A DNA stretch of 64,000 bases from Verrucosispora sioxanthis. GTDB lineage: Bacteria > Actinomycetota > Actinomycetes > Mycobacteriales > Micromonosporaceae. The first letter of the stretch is position 1. Each line of letters starts with the position of its first letter. Below are positions 44,943-54,141 of this stretch, piece after piece. The notes under the pieces are model-generated. The model was given only the letters and a program-made list of their open reading frames with translations, did no database searches and was not told the origin of the DNA. The position numbers and the translations under genes are program-made. The stretch covers positions 558,001-622,000 of the forward strand of contig NZ_SAIY01000003.1 in assembly GCF_010560025.1 (NCBI RefSeq). Reading direction: 5' to 3'.

Positions 44943-45596
44943 TCAGTGCACGTGGTCGTGCTCGTCGTCGAGTTCCAGGAAGGGGTGCTCGTCGAGGCGG
45001 CCGACCAGGCGATCGTCGGCGCCCGGCTGGAACGGGCCCACCGGGTCGTCGTCGGCGAACGACTCCAGGTCGACCGGGGTGCCGACCTCGCTGACCATCA
45101 CCACACCGTCGAGCGGCTCCAGCTCCGGCACGTCGAGCGCGCCCAGCGAACCGTCGCCGCTCTGCAGCAGCTCCAGCACCGCCTCACCGACGCCCTCCAC
45201 CGGCGGGACCTCCTCGTCACCGGGTACGCCCTCCCGGCGGGCCGCCTCGGCGACCCGGATCAACGCGGAGACGCTCGGCACCCGGTAGTCGCGGCGCTGG
45301 CGTACCGAGATCACCTGCGGGTGCGGGTCGGTCGACTCGACGCCCTCACCACCGGCGAAACGCTGATCGGCCTCGTCCGGGTCGATGGACTCGACGTCCC
45401 ACGGGGTGACCTCGCCGAAGGCGTCCATGAGTTGCTCGTCGTAGGCGAACGACGCGTTGTTCAGCGCGACGTACGCCTGCCAGACGTCGTCGTCGTCGAT
45501 CCGGCCCTGCGCGGCCCGGACGGCGGCCAGGTGGTGGCGGGCCGCTTCGATCACGCGCTCGAGGGCGGCGTCCAGCTCACCGTGCTGGTCGGTCAT
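44943..45596 (-). CDS. Conserved hypothetical acidic protein
   Basis: A 217-residue acidic protein (DDDDVWQAYVALNNASFAYDE near residue 40) with a basic short stretch SVRQRRDYRVPSV and a His/Asp-rich end DDEHDHVH. It looks like a conserved actinobacterial cytosolic protein of unknown function. ATG 45596 follows AAGGGG; a GTG at 45614 would add six residues. It lies 54 bp after the M20 peptidase gene on the same strand. Confidence 0.65.
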   Translation of the reverse strand: MTDQHGELDAALERVIEAARHHLAAVRAAQGRIDDDDVWQAYVALNNASFAYDEQLMDAFGEVTPWDVESIDPDEADQRFAGGEGVESTDPHPQVISVRQRRDYRVPSVSALIRVAEAARREGVPGDEEVPPVEGVGEAVLELLQSGDGSLGALDVPELEPLDGVVMVSEVGTPVDLESFADDDPVGPFQPGADDRLVGRLDEHPFLELDDEHDHVH

Positions 45597-45650
45597 GTGA
45601 GGCGTCCCCTTCACGAAGAATCCAGGATGTCGCGTCCATCCGGACGCGGG

Positions 45651-46979
45651 CTAACAGGTGCGCAGGAACCGGTCGAGAACCCGCACGCCGAACTGTAGTC
45701 CGTCCACCGGCACCCGCTCGTCGATGCCGTGGAACAGCGCCGAGAAGTTCAGGTCGGCCGGCAACCGCAGCGGCGCGAAGCCGAAACACCTGATGCCCAG
45801 CTGCGCGAAGGCCTTGGCGTCGGTGCCGCCGGAGAGCATGTACGGCACCGGCCGGGCGCCCGGATCCTCGGCGCGCAGTGCGGCGGCCATGGCCGCGACC
45901 AGGTCGCCGTCGAAGGTGGTCTCCAGCGCCGGCTGCCGTTGGACGTACTCGATGGCGATGTCCGGGCCGACCAGCTCGCGCAACTGCCGCTCCAGCAGCT
46001 CCGACTGGCCGGGCAGGCTGCGGCAGTCGATGGTGGCGCTGGCCCGGCCGGGGATGACGTTGTCCTTGTAGCCGGCGGCGAGCCGGGTCGGGTTCGCCGT
46101 GTTGCGGATGGTGGCGCCGATGATGTTGGCGATCGGGCCGAGCTTGGCGATGGCGGCCTCCGGGTCGTCCGGGTCCAGCTCCACGCCGAGGACCTCGGAG
46201 ATCTCCGCCAGGAAGGCGCGCACGGTGTCGGTGACCACCACCGGGAAGCGGTGCCGGCCGATCCGGGCGACCGCCTCGGCCAGCGCGGTGACCGCGTTGT
46301 CGTCGTGCAGCATCGAGCCGTGCCCGGGCCGGCCCTTGGCGTGCAGCCGCAGCCAGTCGATGCCCTTCTGGGCGGTCTCGATCAGGTAGAGCCGCCGCGA
46401 CGGGTCCACCGTGTAGGAGAAGCCACCGACCTCACCGATGCCCTCGGTGCAGCCGTCGAAGAGGTCGCGGTGCCGGGTGGTCAGGAAGTGCGCGCCGTAC
46501 TCGCTGCCCGCCTCCTCGTCCGCGGTGTACGCGAGCACGATGTCCCGGGGCGGACGCACCCCCGTACGCTGCCAGTGCCGCACCACCGCGAGGACCATCG
46601 CGTCGAAGTCCTTCATGTCGATGGCGCCGCGACCCCACAGGTAGCCGTCGCGCAGCTCGCCCGAGAACGGGTGCACCGACCACTCGTCGGCGTCCGCCGG
46701 TACGACGTCCAGGTGCCCGTGCACGAGCAACGCACCGCGACCGGGATCGGTGCCGGGTATCCGGGCGAGCACGTTGGCCCGGCCGGGCGCGGACTCGTGG
46801 ACGATCGGGGTGATACCGACCTCCGCGAGCTTCTCGGCGACGTACTCGGCCGCGCCGCGTTCGCCGACGCTCGTGTCGTTGTCGCCGGTGTTCGTGGTGT
46901 CGATGCGCAGCAGGTCCCGGCACAGCTCGACGACCTCGTCGGTCGGCGCGGGGAGGGCGGCGTGGGCGTCGCTCGTCAT
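45651..46979 (-). CDS. M20 family metallopeptidase/deacylase
   Basis: A 442-residue two-zinc amidohydrolase. Metal-site blocks are LLVHGHLDVVPAD, WGRGAIDMKDFDAM and AYTADEEAGSEYGAHFL, and a late His is in FSALFHGIDERVP; the dimerisation domain has KGRPGHGSM. It resembles the M20 peptidases (often annotated as acetylornithine deacetylase/succinyl-diaminopimelate desuccinylase-like) that are single copy in actinomycete cores; the substrate is not clear. AAGGCACG precedes the ATG. Confidence 0.88.
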   Translation of the reverse strand: MTSDAHAALPAPTDEVVELCRDLLRIDTTNTGDNDTSVGERGAAEYVAEKLAEVGITPIVHESAPGRANVLARIPGTDPGRGALLVHGHLDVVPADADEWSVHPFSGELRDGYLWGRGAIDMKDFDAMVLAVVRHWQRTGVRPPRDIVLAYTADEEAGSEYGAHFLTTRHRDLFDGCTEGIGEVGGFSYTVDPSRRLYLIETAQKGIDWLRLHAKGRPGHGSMLHDDNAVTALAEAVARIGRHRFPVVVTDTVRAFLAEISEVLGVELDPDDPEAAIAKLGPIANIIGATIRNTANPTRLAAGYKDNVIPGRASATIDCRSLPGQSELLERQLRELVGPDIAIEYVQRQPALETTFDGDLVAAMAAALRAEDPGARPVPYMLSGGTDAKAFAQLGIRCFGFAPLRLPADLNFSALFHGIDERVPVDGLQFGVRVLDRFLRTC

Positions 46980-47083
46980 CGTGCCTTCATATCAGCCCAG
47001 GGTTTCGGTTCGGGCGACCGCGGGTACTGCCGCGCCTGCCCGATGCCCCCTCGTCGCTCCGCCCGCCCGCCCAGGAGGCGACC

Positions 47084-47683
47084 ATGTCCGTCCACCTGCC
47101 GCCGCTGCCGCCCACCCCCGGGGAGGAGTACCAGCCCCCGGGACGCAGCATCGCCGACCTCGTCGCCGAGGAGCACCGGCAGCTGCTGGAGTTGGCCCGG
47201 CGGCTGATCGAGCCCGGGCCGGACCCGGAACACGGCCGCGACGTCCTGGTCGCCACCGTGTCGCGGCATCTGTCCGGGGAGGAGCAGTATCTGCTGCCCG
47301 CCGTCCGGCACGCGGTCGAGGGGGCGGACCCTCTCGTCGATGAGGTGTTGGCCGGCGACGTCGAGCTGCTGCGGACCCTGCAGGGGCTGACCGACGACGC
47401 CCTGCCCGAGGTGGCCGCGCGGGTCGAGGCGCACGCCCGGGCGGTCGACCCGTTGATGCAGCGGCTCTGCGCCGCCGCCACCGAGGAGGAGCTGATCCGA
47501 CTCGGCAACCGGTTGGAGATCGCCGAGGAGGCGGCACCGACCCGCCCGCATCCGGCGGTGCCGCACAGCCCGCCGTGGAACCGGATCGTCGAGCCGGCGG
47601 TCGGGGTGGTCGACAAGGTTCGGGACGTCCTCGCCGGCCGGCACACCCAGTTGGGTGAGCTCACCGAGCCGCCACCTCGGTGA
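47084..47683 (+). CDS. Hemerythrin domain protein
   Basis: A 199-residue protein with a hemerythrin-like four-helix bundle: iron ligands in AEEHRQLLELAR, SRHLSGEEQYLLPAVRH and a later His (VEAHARAVDP). Such proteins bind a diiron centre that senses or carries oxygen or NO. ATG after CAGGAGGCGACC. The C-terminal 50 residues are Pro-rich with a helical tail. Alone between divergent M20 and LysR genes. Confidence 0.8.
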   Translation: MSVHLPPLPPTPGEEYQPPGRSIADLVAEEHRQLLELARRLIEPGPDPEHGRDVLVATVSRHLSGEEQYLLPAVRHAVEGADPLVDEVLAGDVELLRTLQGLTDDALPEVAARVEAHARAVDPLMQRLCAAATEEELIRLGNRLEIAEEAAPTRPHPAVPHSPPWNRIVEPAVGVVDKVRDVLAGRHTQLGELTEPPPR

Positions 47684-47760
47684 GAGACCCACGACACGTT
47701 CACGGTCGTTGATCCGTCCAGGCACTACCGCCAGCTGCGCCGTGGCCCTACCGTCACGCT

Positions 47761-48759
47761 ATGAACCTGGAGTTGCGCCACCTGCGGGTGGTCTGCGCCA
47801 TAGCGGAGACCGGGAGCGTGACCAAGGCGGCCTCGACGCTCGGCCTGGCCCAGCCGGCGCTGACCGCCCAGCTCCAGCGGATCGAACGTACCCTCGGCGG
47901 GCCGCTGTTCGAACGGGACCGGCGCGGCGCGCGGCCCACCGCCCTCGGCGAGCTGGTTCTGGCCCGGGCCCGGGTGCTGCTGCCGGCGATGAAGGGTCTG
48001 CAGGACGAGGCGGCCCGGTTGGCCGGCGCCGGCGACGCACCCCGCCGGTACCGGTTCGGCGGGGTGAACAGCCCGATCCTGGGTCGGCTGGTGCACCGGC
48101 TGGCCGCCGAGCAGCCGCAGGCGCAGATCAGCACGCACGCCTCCTGGTCGGTCGACGAGCTGGCCCAGTTGGTCGCCGGTGGCCGGTTGGACTACGCGCT
48201 GACCGGGGTGTGCGGCGACTCGACACCGTCGGCGGACTACGGGTTGAGCTGGCGGGAGGTCGCCGTCGACCCGGTCATGGTGCTGCTGCCGGAGACGCAT
48301 CCGCTGGCCGAGCGCGACGAGGTGGACCTGGCCGACCTGCGGCACGAGCAGTGGGTGGCCGCGCCGGGGGACGGCTGCTTCGGCGACTGCTTCGCCGCCG
48401 CCTGCGCCCGCGCCGGGTTCACCCCACGCAAGGTGTACGAGGCCGACGTGCGCAGCTGCATCGACCTGGTGGACGCCGGTGAGGCGGTGGCGCTGTGCCA
48501 GGCCACCTTCCGGCCGGTGGCCGGTCTGGTGACCCGTCGGCTGGTCGACACGCCGCTGCGCTGGCGGCTGATGCTGGGCTGGCATCCGGAGTCCGCCGCC
48601 GCCCGCACCGCCGACCTGGTGCTGGAGACCGCCCTGGTCGCGTACACCGATGCCCTCGCGCCGCATCCGGCGTACCTGGCCTGGCTGCTGCGCAACCCGG
48701 CGTTCGGTGTCCGGCGACCCGCGCCGGTGGTGACGGCACACCGGGTGCGAACCGGCTGA
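47761..48759 (+). CDS. LysR-family transcriptional regulator
   Basis: A 332-residue LysR regulator: N-terminal helix-turn-helix GSVTKAASTLGLAQPALTAQ (19-38), followed by the periplasmic-binding-like effector domain. ATG is 6 nt after TACCGT, so leaderless transcription is likely. No divergent target gene is adjacent; the small gene 19 bp downstream may be co-transcribed. Effector unknown. Confidence 0.88.
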   Translation: MNLELRHLRVVCAIAETGSVTKAASTLGLAQPALTAQLQRIERTLGGPLFERDRRGARPTALGELVLARARVLLPAMKGLQDEAARLAGAGDAPRRYRFGGVNSPILGRLVHRLAAEQPQAQISTHASWSVDELAQLVAGGRLDYALTGVCGDSTPSADYGLSWREVAVDPVMVLLPETHPLAERDEVDLADLRHEQWVAAPGDGCFGDCFAAACARAGFTPRKVYEADVRSCIDLVDAGEAVALCQATFRPVAGLVTRRLVDTPLRWRLMLGWHPESAAARTADLVLETALVAYTDALAPHPAYLAWLLRNPAFGVRRPAPVVTAHRVRTG

Positions 48760-48778
48760 GCGCGGGTAAGGGGCGGGT

Positions 48779-49015
48779 ATGACCGACCTCTATCCCGCCG
48801 CCGACGAGCGCGAACTGCTCCGTCGAGCCGCCGCCGCGCACACCGCCGCCGTCCGGGAGTGCGAAGCCTTCCTCCGCCGGTTGCCGGAGGTGCCGGACCC
48901 GGCCGACCTGGCCGAGTACGCCAACCTGCTCACCCGCGAGGAGCAGACCCGCGCCGACCGGCAGGCCGCCGCCGACGCCGCCGGGCTGGCCATCGCCAGC
49001 CTCGAAGCCGAGTAG
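48779..49015 (+). CDS. Small helical hypothetical protein
   Basis: A 78-residue Ala/Glu/Arg-rich helical protein (MTDLYPAADERELLRRAAAA...), probably coiled coil. Not recognised. It follows the LysR gene by 19 bp with GGGGCGGGT before the ATG, likely in the same transcript. Confidence 0.55.
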   Translation: MTDLYPAADERELLRRAAAAHTAAVRECEAFLRRLPEVPDPADLAEYANLLTREEQTRADRQAAADAAGLAIASLEAE

Positions 49016-49077
49016 CCCGGCCGGACGTGCCGGTATCCCCGGCGCGGTGCGGCAGCGCCGGGGACGACCCGGGGCGG

Positions 49078-49428
49078 TCAGCGTTCGACGAGCACGTCGT
49101 GACCCAGGTCGAGCAGGCTGTGTCGCCATTCGTCGTCGGCGTTGCCCCGGCCGGGCTTGGCGGCGGTCAGCGAGCGGATCCGCTCGACCGCGTCGCGCAT
49201 CACCTCGATGTCCTCCGGGGTCAGGTCGACCTTGCGCTTACGCAGCACGGCAAGGATCTGCCGGCCCGGCTCCGGCAGGTTCAGGTCCGGGTCGGGGCCG
49301 AACGCGGCCTCACCGGAGCCGCGGGTCAACAGCCACTGTCGCAGTTGCTCGGACGGCACGTTGACCTCGGCGTGGAAGTCCTCCCAGAGCACTTCCACCT
49401 CCGGGTCGAGTTGCTGTTCGCGTACCAT
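49078..49428 (-). CDS. DUF3140 family protein
   Basis: A 116-residue protein with the DUF3140 pattern (VLWEDFHAEVNVPSEQLRQWL, then ILAVLRKRKVDLTPEDIEVMR and RHSLLDLGHD at the end). Family members appear to be small DNA-associated proteins of unknown role. Its ATG overlaps the stop of a small gene upstream (TGATG), and both lie downstream of the ClpC-like gene. Confidence 0.8.
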   Translation of the reverse strand: MVREQQLDPEVEVLWEDFHAEVNVPSEQLRQWLLTRGSGEAAFGPDPDLNLPEPGRQILAVLRKRKVDLTPEDIEVMRDAVERIRSLTAAKPGRGNADDEWRHSLLDLGHDVLVER

Positions 49429-49592
49429 CAGCCCTCCTCTGCCGGCGGCGACCCGGACTCCTCCGGGTGCCCCTCGTCGGTCTGCCCGCCCAGCCCCTCC
49501 GGCGGCACCTGCACCCGGGCGGGGTTGGCCGTCGGCGGTGCCAGGATCGCCTCGGTCCGCTCGTCCTCGCGGGCCTCGTCCGGTTCGGTCAT
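49428..49592 (-). CDS. Small acidic hypothetical protein, 54 aa
   Basis: A 54-residue, Glu/Pro/Gly-rich, probably disordered protein (MTEPDEAREDERTEAILAPP...). It has GGAAGGG 5 nt before the ATG, sits 14 bp after the ClpC-like gene and overlaps DUF3140 by one base (TGATG). Third-position GC is high in this frame. No homologue known to me. Confidence 0.55.
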   Translation of the reverse strand: MTEPDEAREDERTEAILAPPTANPARVQVPPEGLGGQTDEGHPEESGSPPAEEG

Positions 49593-49606
49593 CGGTGCCC
49601 TTCCGG

Positions 49607-52159
49607 TCAGCGGGGATGCGAGGTCGTCGCCCTGGCCTGTCCCCGACCGGCCGCCACGTCGAAGGCCAGCCGGTCGTCCCGGGCGTCGACGGTGACCCGC
49701 TGTCCGGGTGAGATCTGTTGTTCCAGCAGCATCCGGGACAGGTGGTTGTCGACCTCCCGCTGGATCACCCGGCGCAGCGGCCGGGCACCGAACTCCGGCT
49801 GGTAGCCGTGCTCGGCGAGCCAGTCGATGCCGGCGGTGGTGAAGTCCACCTCGATGTCCTGCGCGTGCAGCCGGCGACGGGTCTCCTCCAGCAGCAGCTC
49901 GGTGATCTGGCGCAGCTGCTCGGCCTCCAGCCGACGGAAGATGATCACCTCGTCGATCCGGTTGAGGAACTCGGGGCGGAAGTTCTCCTGCAACCGGCGC
50001 ATCAGCCGCTCCCGCAGCTCGTCGCTCTCCTGGGCGCTGCCCGGCTCGCCGGCACCGAAGCCGACCGCCCGCTGCGCGCCCGTGATCAACTCGGAGCCGA
50101 TGTTGCTCGTCATGATGAGTACGGTGTTCTTGAAGTTGACGGTGCGGCCCTGGCTGTCGGTCAGCCGCCCGTCGTCGAGCACCTGCAACAGCACGTTGAA
50201 CACGTCCGGGTGGGCCTTCTCGATCTCGTCGAGCAGCACCACCGCGTACGGACGCCGACGGACCGCCTCGGTGAGCTGGCCGGCCTCCTCGTACCCGACG
50301 TAGCCGGGCGGCGCACCGACCAGCCGGCTGACCGTGTGCCGTTCCTGGAACTCGCTCATGTCCACCCGGACCATCCGGTCCGCCTCACCGAACAACGCCT
50401 CGGCCAACGCCCGCGCCAGTTCGGTCTTGCCGACGCCGGTGGGGCCGAGGAACAGGAAGCTGCCCATCGGCCGGTTCGGGTCGGCCAGGCCGGTACGGGA
50501 GCGACGGACCGCCTCGGCGACCGCGGTGACCGCGTCGTCCTGCCCGACGACCTTCTCGTGCAGTTGGCCCTCCAGCCGCAGCAGCCGGTCGCGTTCCTCC
50601 TCGGTGAGCTGGCTGGCCGGGATGCCGGTGGCCCGGGACACCACCTCGGCGATCTCCTCCGGCCCCACCTCCGGCACCTGGCTGCCGCTGCCGTCGTCGC
50701 CGCGGGCCCGGTTCACCTGGCTCTCCAGCTCGGCGACCCGGTCGCGCAGCGCGGAGGCGCGCTCGTACTGTTCGTCGGCGACCGCCTGCTCCTTGTCCCG
50801 CCGAATTTCCTCAAGCTGCTGTTCCAGGTCGCGCACGTCGGCGTCGGGGGTCCGGGTACGCAGCCGGACCCGGGCGCCGGCCTGGTCGATCAGGTCGATC
50901 GCCTTGTCCGGCAGGAAGCGGTCGGTGAGGTAGCGGTCGGACAGTTCGGCGGCGGTGACCAACGCCTCGTCGGTGAACCGCACCTGGTGGTGTGCCTCGT
51001 AGCGGTCCCGCAGCCCACGCAGGATGGCCACGGTGTCCTCGACGGTGGGTTCGGGCACGAAGACCGGCTGGAAACGCCGGGCCAGCGCGGCGTCCTTCTC
51101 GATGCTGCGCCGGTACTCGTCGAGGGTGGTCGCGCCGATCACCCGTAGTTCGCCGCGCGCCAGCGCCGGCTTGAGCATGTTGGAGGCGTCCATGCCGCCC
51201 TCGCTGCCCGCGCCGCCCGCCCCGACCAGGGTGTGGATCTCGTCCAGGAAGATGATCAGCTCCTCCCGGTGGGCCCGGATCTCGTCGATCACCTTCTTGA
51301 GCCGTTCCTCGAAGTCGCCCCGGTACCGGGTGCCGGCGACCAGGCCGGCCAGGTCGAGCTGGATGACCCGCTTGCCGAGCAGCGTCTGCGGCACGTCGCC
51401 GTCGCAGATCTTCTCCGCCAGACCCTCCACGATCGCGGTCTTGCCGACGCCGGCCTCGCCGATCAGCACCGGGTTGTTCTTGGTACGCCGGGACAGGATC
51501 TCCACCGCCTGCTCGATCTCGTCGGCGCGCCCGATCACCGGGTCGATCTGGTCGTTGCGGGCCAGGTCGGTGAGGTCCTGGCCGTACTGGTCGAGCGTCG
51601 GCGTGCCCCGGTCCGGCCGCGGCCCGTTCGCCGGTCCCCGCTCGGCGTTCGCGGCCTGCAACGACTCCGGCTGGATCCGGCCGGCGGCGAGCATCCGGCC
51701 GGCCGGCGACTCGGGGTTCAACGGCAGGGCCATCAGGATGTGCTCGGGCCCGATGTAGTTCGCGCCCATCGCGCGGGACAACTGGTGCGCGTCGAGCAGC
51801 GCCCGCTTGGCCGCCGGGGTCAACGACAGGTTCGGCGGCACCTCGCCGTGCGGGGCGCCGTCACCGCGTCCACCCAGCGCGTTGACCAGGGTGTCCGGGT
51901 CCGCGCCGGCCCGCCGGACCAGGTCACGCAGCGGCTCCCGCTGCAAGGCCGCCCAGAGCAGGTGGTCGGTGTCGAGGTCGTTGCTCTGCTTCTGCGCGGC
52001 CCGGCGTGCCGCGTCGGCGAGCATCTCCCGCGCGTCCGCGGTCATCAGTCGGGTGATGTCGACCCGGTGCGCCGGGCGTCGCCCGCCCTCGCCCCGACCG
52101 AAGTAGCGCGCCAGGAACTCGTCCCACGGGTCGGAGCCGAAGTCACCGGGTCCAATCAT
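49607..52159 (-). CDS. ClpC/ClpB-type AAA+ unfoldase
   Basis: An 850-residue Hsp100 protein. Order: a Gly/Asp start ([20 protein letters not shown]) not found in standard ClpC, a Clp N-domain (about 35-165), first AAA+ module with Walker A GEAGVGKT (234-241) and Walker B IIFLDEIH, a UVR-like middle ([19 protein letters not shown]), and a second AAA+ module with GPTGVGKTE and [13 protein letters not shown]. The short middle suggests ClpC rather than ClpB, but the N-terminus marks a second, specialised paralogue. It probably unfolds proteins for ClpP or for refolding. ATG after GGAGG. Confidence 0.9.
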   Translation of the reverse strand: MIGPGDFGSDPWDEFLARYFGRGEGGRRPAHRVDITRLMTADAREMLADAARRAAQKQSNDLDTDHLLWAALQREPLRDLVRRAGADPDTLVNALGGRGDGAPHGEVPPNLSLTPAAKRALLDAHQLSRAMGANYIGPEHILMALPLNPESPAGRMLAAGRIQPESLQAANAERGPANGPRPDRGTPTLDQYGQDLTDLARNDQIDPVIGRADEIEQAVEILSRRTKNNPVLIGEAGVGKTAIVEGLAEKICDGDVPQTLLGKRVIQLDLAGLVAGTRYRGDFEERLKKVIDEIRAHREELIIFLDEIHTLVGAGGAGSEGGMDASNMLKPALARGELRVIGATTLDEYRRSIEKDAALARRFQPVFVPEPTVEDTVAILRGLRDRYEAHHQVRFTDEALVTAAELSDRYLTDRFLPDKAIDLIDQAGARVRLRTRTPDADVRDLEQQLEEIRRDKEQAVADEQYERASALRDRVAELESQVNRARGDDGSGSQVPEVGPEEIAEVVSRATGIPASQLTEEERDRLLRLEGQLHEKVVGQDDAVTAVAEAVRRSRTGLADPNRPMGSFLFLGPTGVGKTELARALAEALFGEADRMVRVDMSEFQERHTVSRLVGAPPGYVGYEEAGQLTEAVRRRPYAVVLLDEIEKAHPDVFNVLLQVLDDGRLTDSQGRTVNFKNTVLIMTSNIGSELITGAQRAVGFGAGEPGSAQESDELRERLMRRLQENFRPEFLNRIDEVIIFRRLEAEQLRQITELLLEETRRRLHAQDIEVDFTTAGIDWLAEHGYQPEFGARPLRRVIQREVDNHLSRMLLEQQISPGQRVTVDARDDRLAFDVAAGRGQARATTSHPR

Positions 52160-52275
52160 GTCTGTCCTCCGCGGTCGGGCGCGAGACGGTCGGCACGGGC
52201 TACCCCGGCACCGGCCGGACAAACGCCACGAAGGGCCAACCAGCCGGTGCGGCCACCGGATGGCAGGCTGGGCGG

Positions 52276-52665
52276 ATGGAACCGACACCGCTGCTGATCG
52301 TGGACGCGGCAAACGTGGTGGGCTCGCGCCCGAACGGCTGGTGGCGCGACCGGGCCGGCGCCACCGCCCGACTACGGGACACCCTGGTCCCGTTGGGTGG
52401 CCGGGGTCTGCCGCCGGACCTGCCGCCACCGGTCGAGGTGGTGCTGGTGGTGGAGGGCGCGGCCCGGGACGTGCCCGGCGTCGAGGGGGTGCGCGTGGTG
52501 TCCGCCGCCGGCTCCGGCGACGACGCCGTGGTCGATCTGGTGGCCCGGGCCGGGCAGCGACGACGGGTGGTGGTGACGGCCGACCGCGAGCTGCGGGAGC
52601 GGGTCACCGGGTACGGCGCGGAGGTACGCGGGCCACGGTGGCTGACCGACGGTGGCGGTCGGTGA
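52276..52665 (+). CDS. NYN/PIN-like domain protein
   Basis: A 129-residue protein starting MEPTPLLIVDAANVVGSRPN, with GSGDDAVVDLVARAGQRRRVVVTADREL: the Asp residues arranged as in NYN/PIN nucleases. It may be an RNA-processing nuclease. CAGGCT lies 6 nt before the ATG. Divergent from the ClpC-like gene. Confidence 0.75.
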   Translation: MEPTPLLIVDAANVVGSRPNGWWRDRAGATARLRDTLVPLGGRGLPPDLPPPVEVVLVVEGAARDVPGVEGVRVVSAAGSGDDAVVDLVARAGQRRRVVVTADRELRERVTGYGAEVRGPRWLTDGGGR

Positions 52666-52812
52666 GCGTCCGCCCACCGGTCCCACGAATCGGACCCGGA
52701 GCGTCTGTGGTCGACAACCGGTCAGCGGGGCAGGAACACTGACAGGGCACGTGCTTCGTCCCCTACCGGCATAGGCTCTAATGGAGTCCTCCCCGCCCCC
52801 AGGAGGTTCCGC

Positions 52813-53073
52813 GTGGCGAGCGTCGCCGAGCTCAAGGCAGCCATCGATGTCGCACTTCAGCAGATCGGTGACGGCCAGAGTGCCGTGCAGGCCGCCGGCG
52901 AGAAACTGGCCGAGGCGCAGCAGACCCTCGCCGGGGCGCTGGAGGGCAGCGGCCACACCACGGTCGAGGCGGCGCAGGCGTCGCTGACCCAGGCCAGCCA
53001 GGAGCTGGAGGAGTGCCTCGCCGCGACACTCGTCGCGGTCGAGCAGGCCCAGCAGTACGTCTCGACGCTGTAG
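52813..53073 (+). CDS. Small helical protein, first of the FtsK-type gene group
   Basis: An 86-residue, all-helical protein (VASVAELKAAIDVALQQIGD...) with heptad-like Ala, Gln and Leu spacing; size and fold resemble WXG100-like small secreted or structural proteins, but no WxG motif is present. GTG start with AGGAGG upstream. It begins a run of same-strand genes with short gaps that includes an FtsK/SpoIIIE-type ATPase. Confidence 0.65.
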   Translation: MASVAELKAAIDVALQQIGDGQSAVQAAGEKLAEAQQTLAGALEGSGHTTVEAAQASLTQASQELEECLAATLVAVEQAQQYVSTL

Positions 53074-53081
53074 GGGCGGGC

Positions 53082-54141
53082 GTGTCCATCGTCGAGGAGG
53101 TCGGCGCGCAGGTCCGCGCCGCCGCCGAGGAGTTGCCGCTGGGCCTGCTCGGGCAGGCGCTGGAGAAGTTCGGCCTGGCCAGTGAGCGGCTGCGCTGGGT
53201 GCGTCAGGAGTCGGCCAACCCGATGGGGGTACCGGAGCTGTCCGCCGCCACCGAGCACGCGGAGACCGCCGGCTACGCGTTGCGGCTGGCCCAGGAGCAG
53301 CTGACCGCGTACCTGGCCGCGATCGGGCTGGCCCCCGACGGCGCGCCACCGGCCCAGGGCAGCCCGAACGGCGACCGGTGCACGACGCGCCCGGGGCGGC
53401 CGAACCGGTGCTCGCCGCACCGGAGCCGGCGGGCGAGGTGCGGCTGCGTCGCTGGTGGTCGGTGCGGGTGGCCGAGCTGACCGGCGGGCAGGAGGGCTCG
53501 GCGGAGCAACCTGACGAACGCATCGCCGACTCCCGGGAGCTGCTGCACCGGGTGGTACGCGAGGTCCGGGCCGGTGATCGCGACCGACTGCACCGCGATC
53601 TACGCGGCGCGCATGCCGACGTCGGCCTGGGCCTGGCCGCCGTGGCCCCGCCGCTGCTGCGCGACCTCGCCAGCGAACTGCTCGGGCATCCGCCGCGCGG
53701 CGGCGACCTCGCCCGGTTGCACCGCGAACTGGACGGTCGGGTCCGCGACCTGCTTCCCGGCCTGCCGGCCCCGGTGCTGGACACCCTGCTCAGCCGGGTG
53801 TGCCGGATGCCTCCGCCGCGCCGGGGCGAGGGCGAGCAGCCGCACGCCGCCGACCCGGCGGTCACCGCCGGCGTGCTCACCGGCGTCCTGCTCGACCGCC
53901 TCGGCCGCGACCTGCCGGCCGAGGGCGCGGGTGGGGTACGGACCGACAACGGCAGGGCGTCCGGCGGCCGTCCGGTCGGACGGGTCGGCGAGCCGGTTCC
54001 GACAGGCTGCCGCAGCCTGGTCGGCCATCCCGGCCGACCGGTTCCGGGGACCGCCGGGACGGACCGTGGTCAGGGGCACCGTCACGGCCCACCTCCAGCG
54101 ACGGATCCGGCGGCCGGCCGAGGCGCAGGATCGATGGCTGA
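53082..54141 (+). pseudogene. Hypothetical helical protein of the FtsK group, frame changes
   Basis: Coding character continues for about 1 kb but changes frame. GTG 53082 opens VSIVEEVGAQVRAAAEEL, which ends sensibly near SPNGDR (53378). One added G there would continue into VHDAPGAAEPVLAAPE and an LRRWWSVRVAEL domain. After about 53950 the coding-like frame moves again (SRFRQAAAAWSAIPADRF) and stop candidates lie just before the FtsK ATG. As written it is broken in two or three places. No known domain; probably a cytosolic partner of the ATPase. Boundaries are approximate. Confidence 0.5.
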
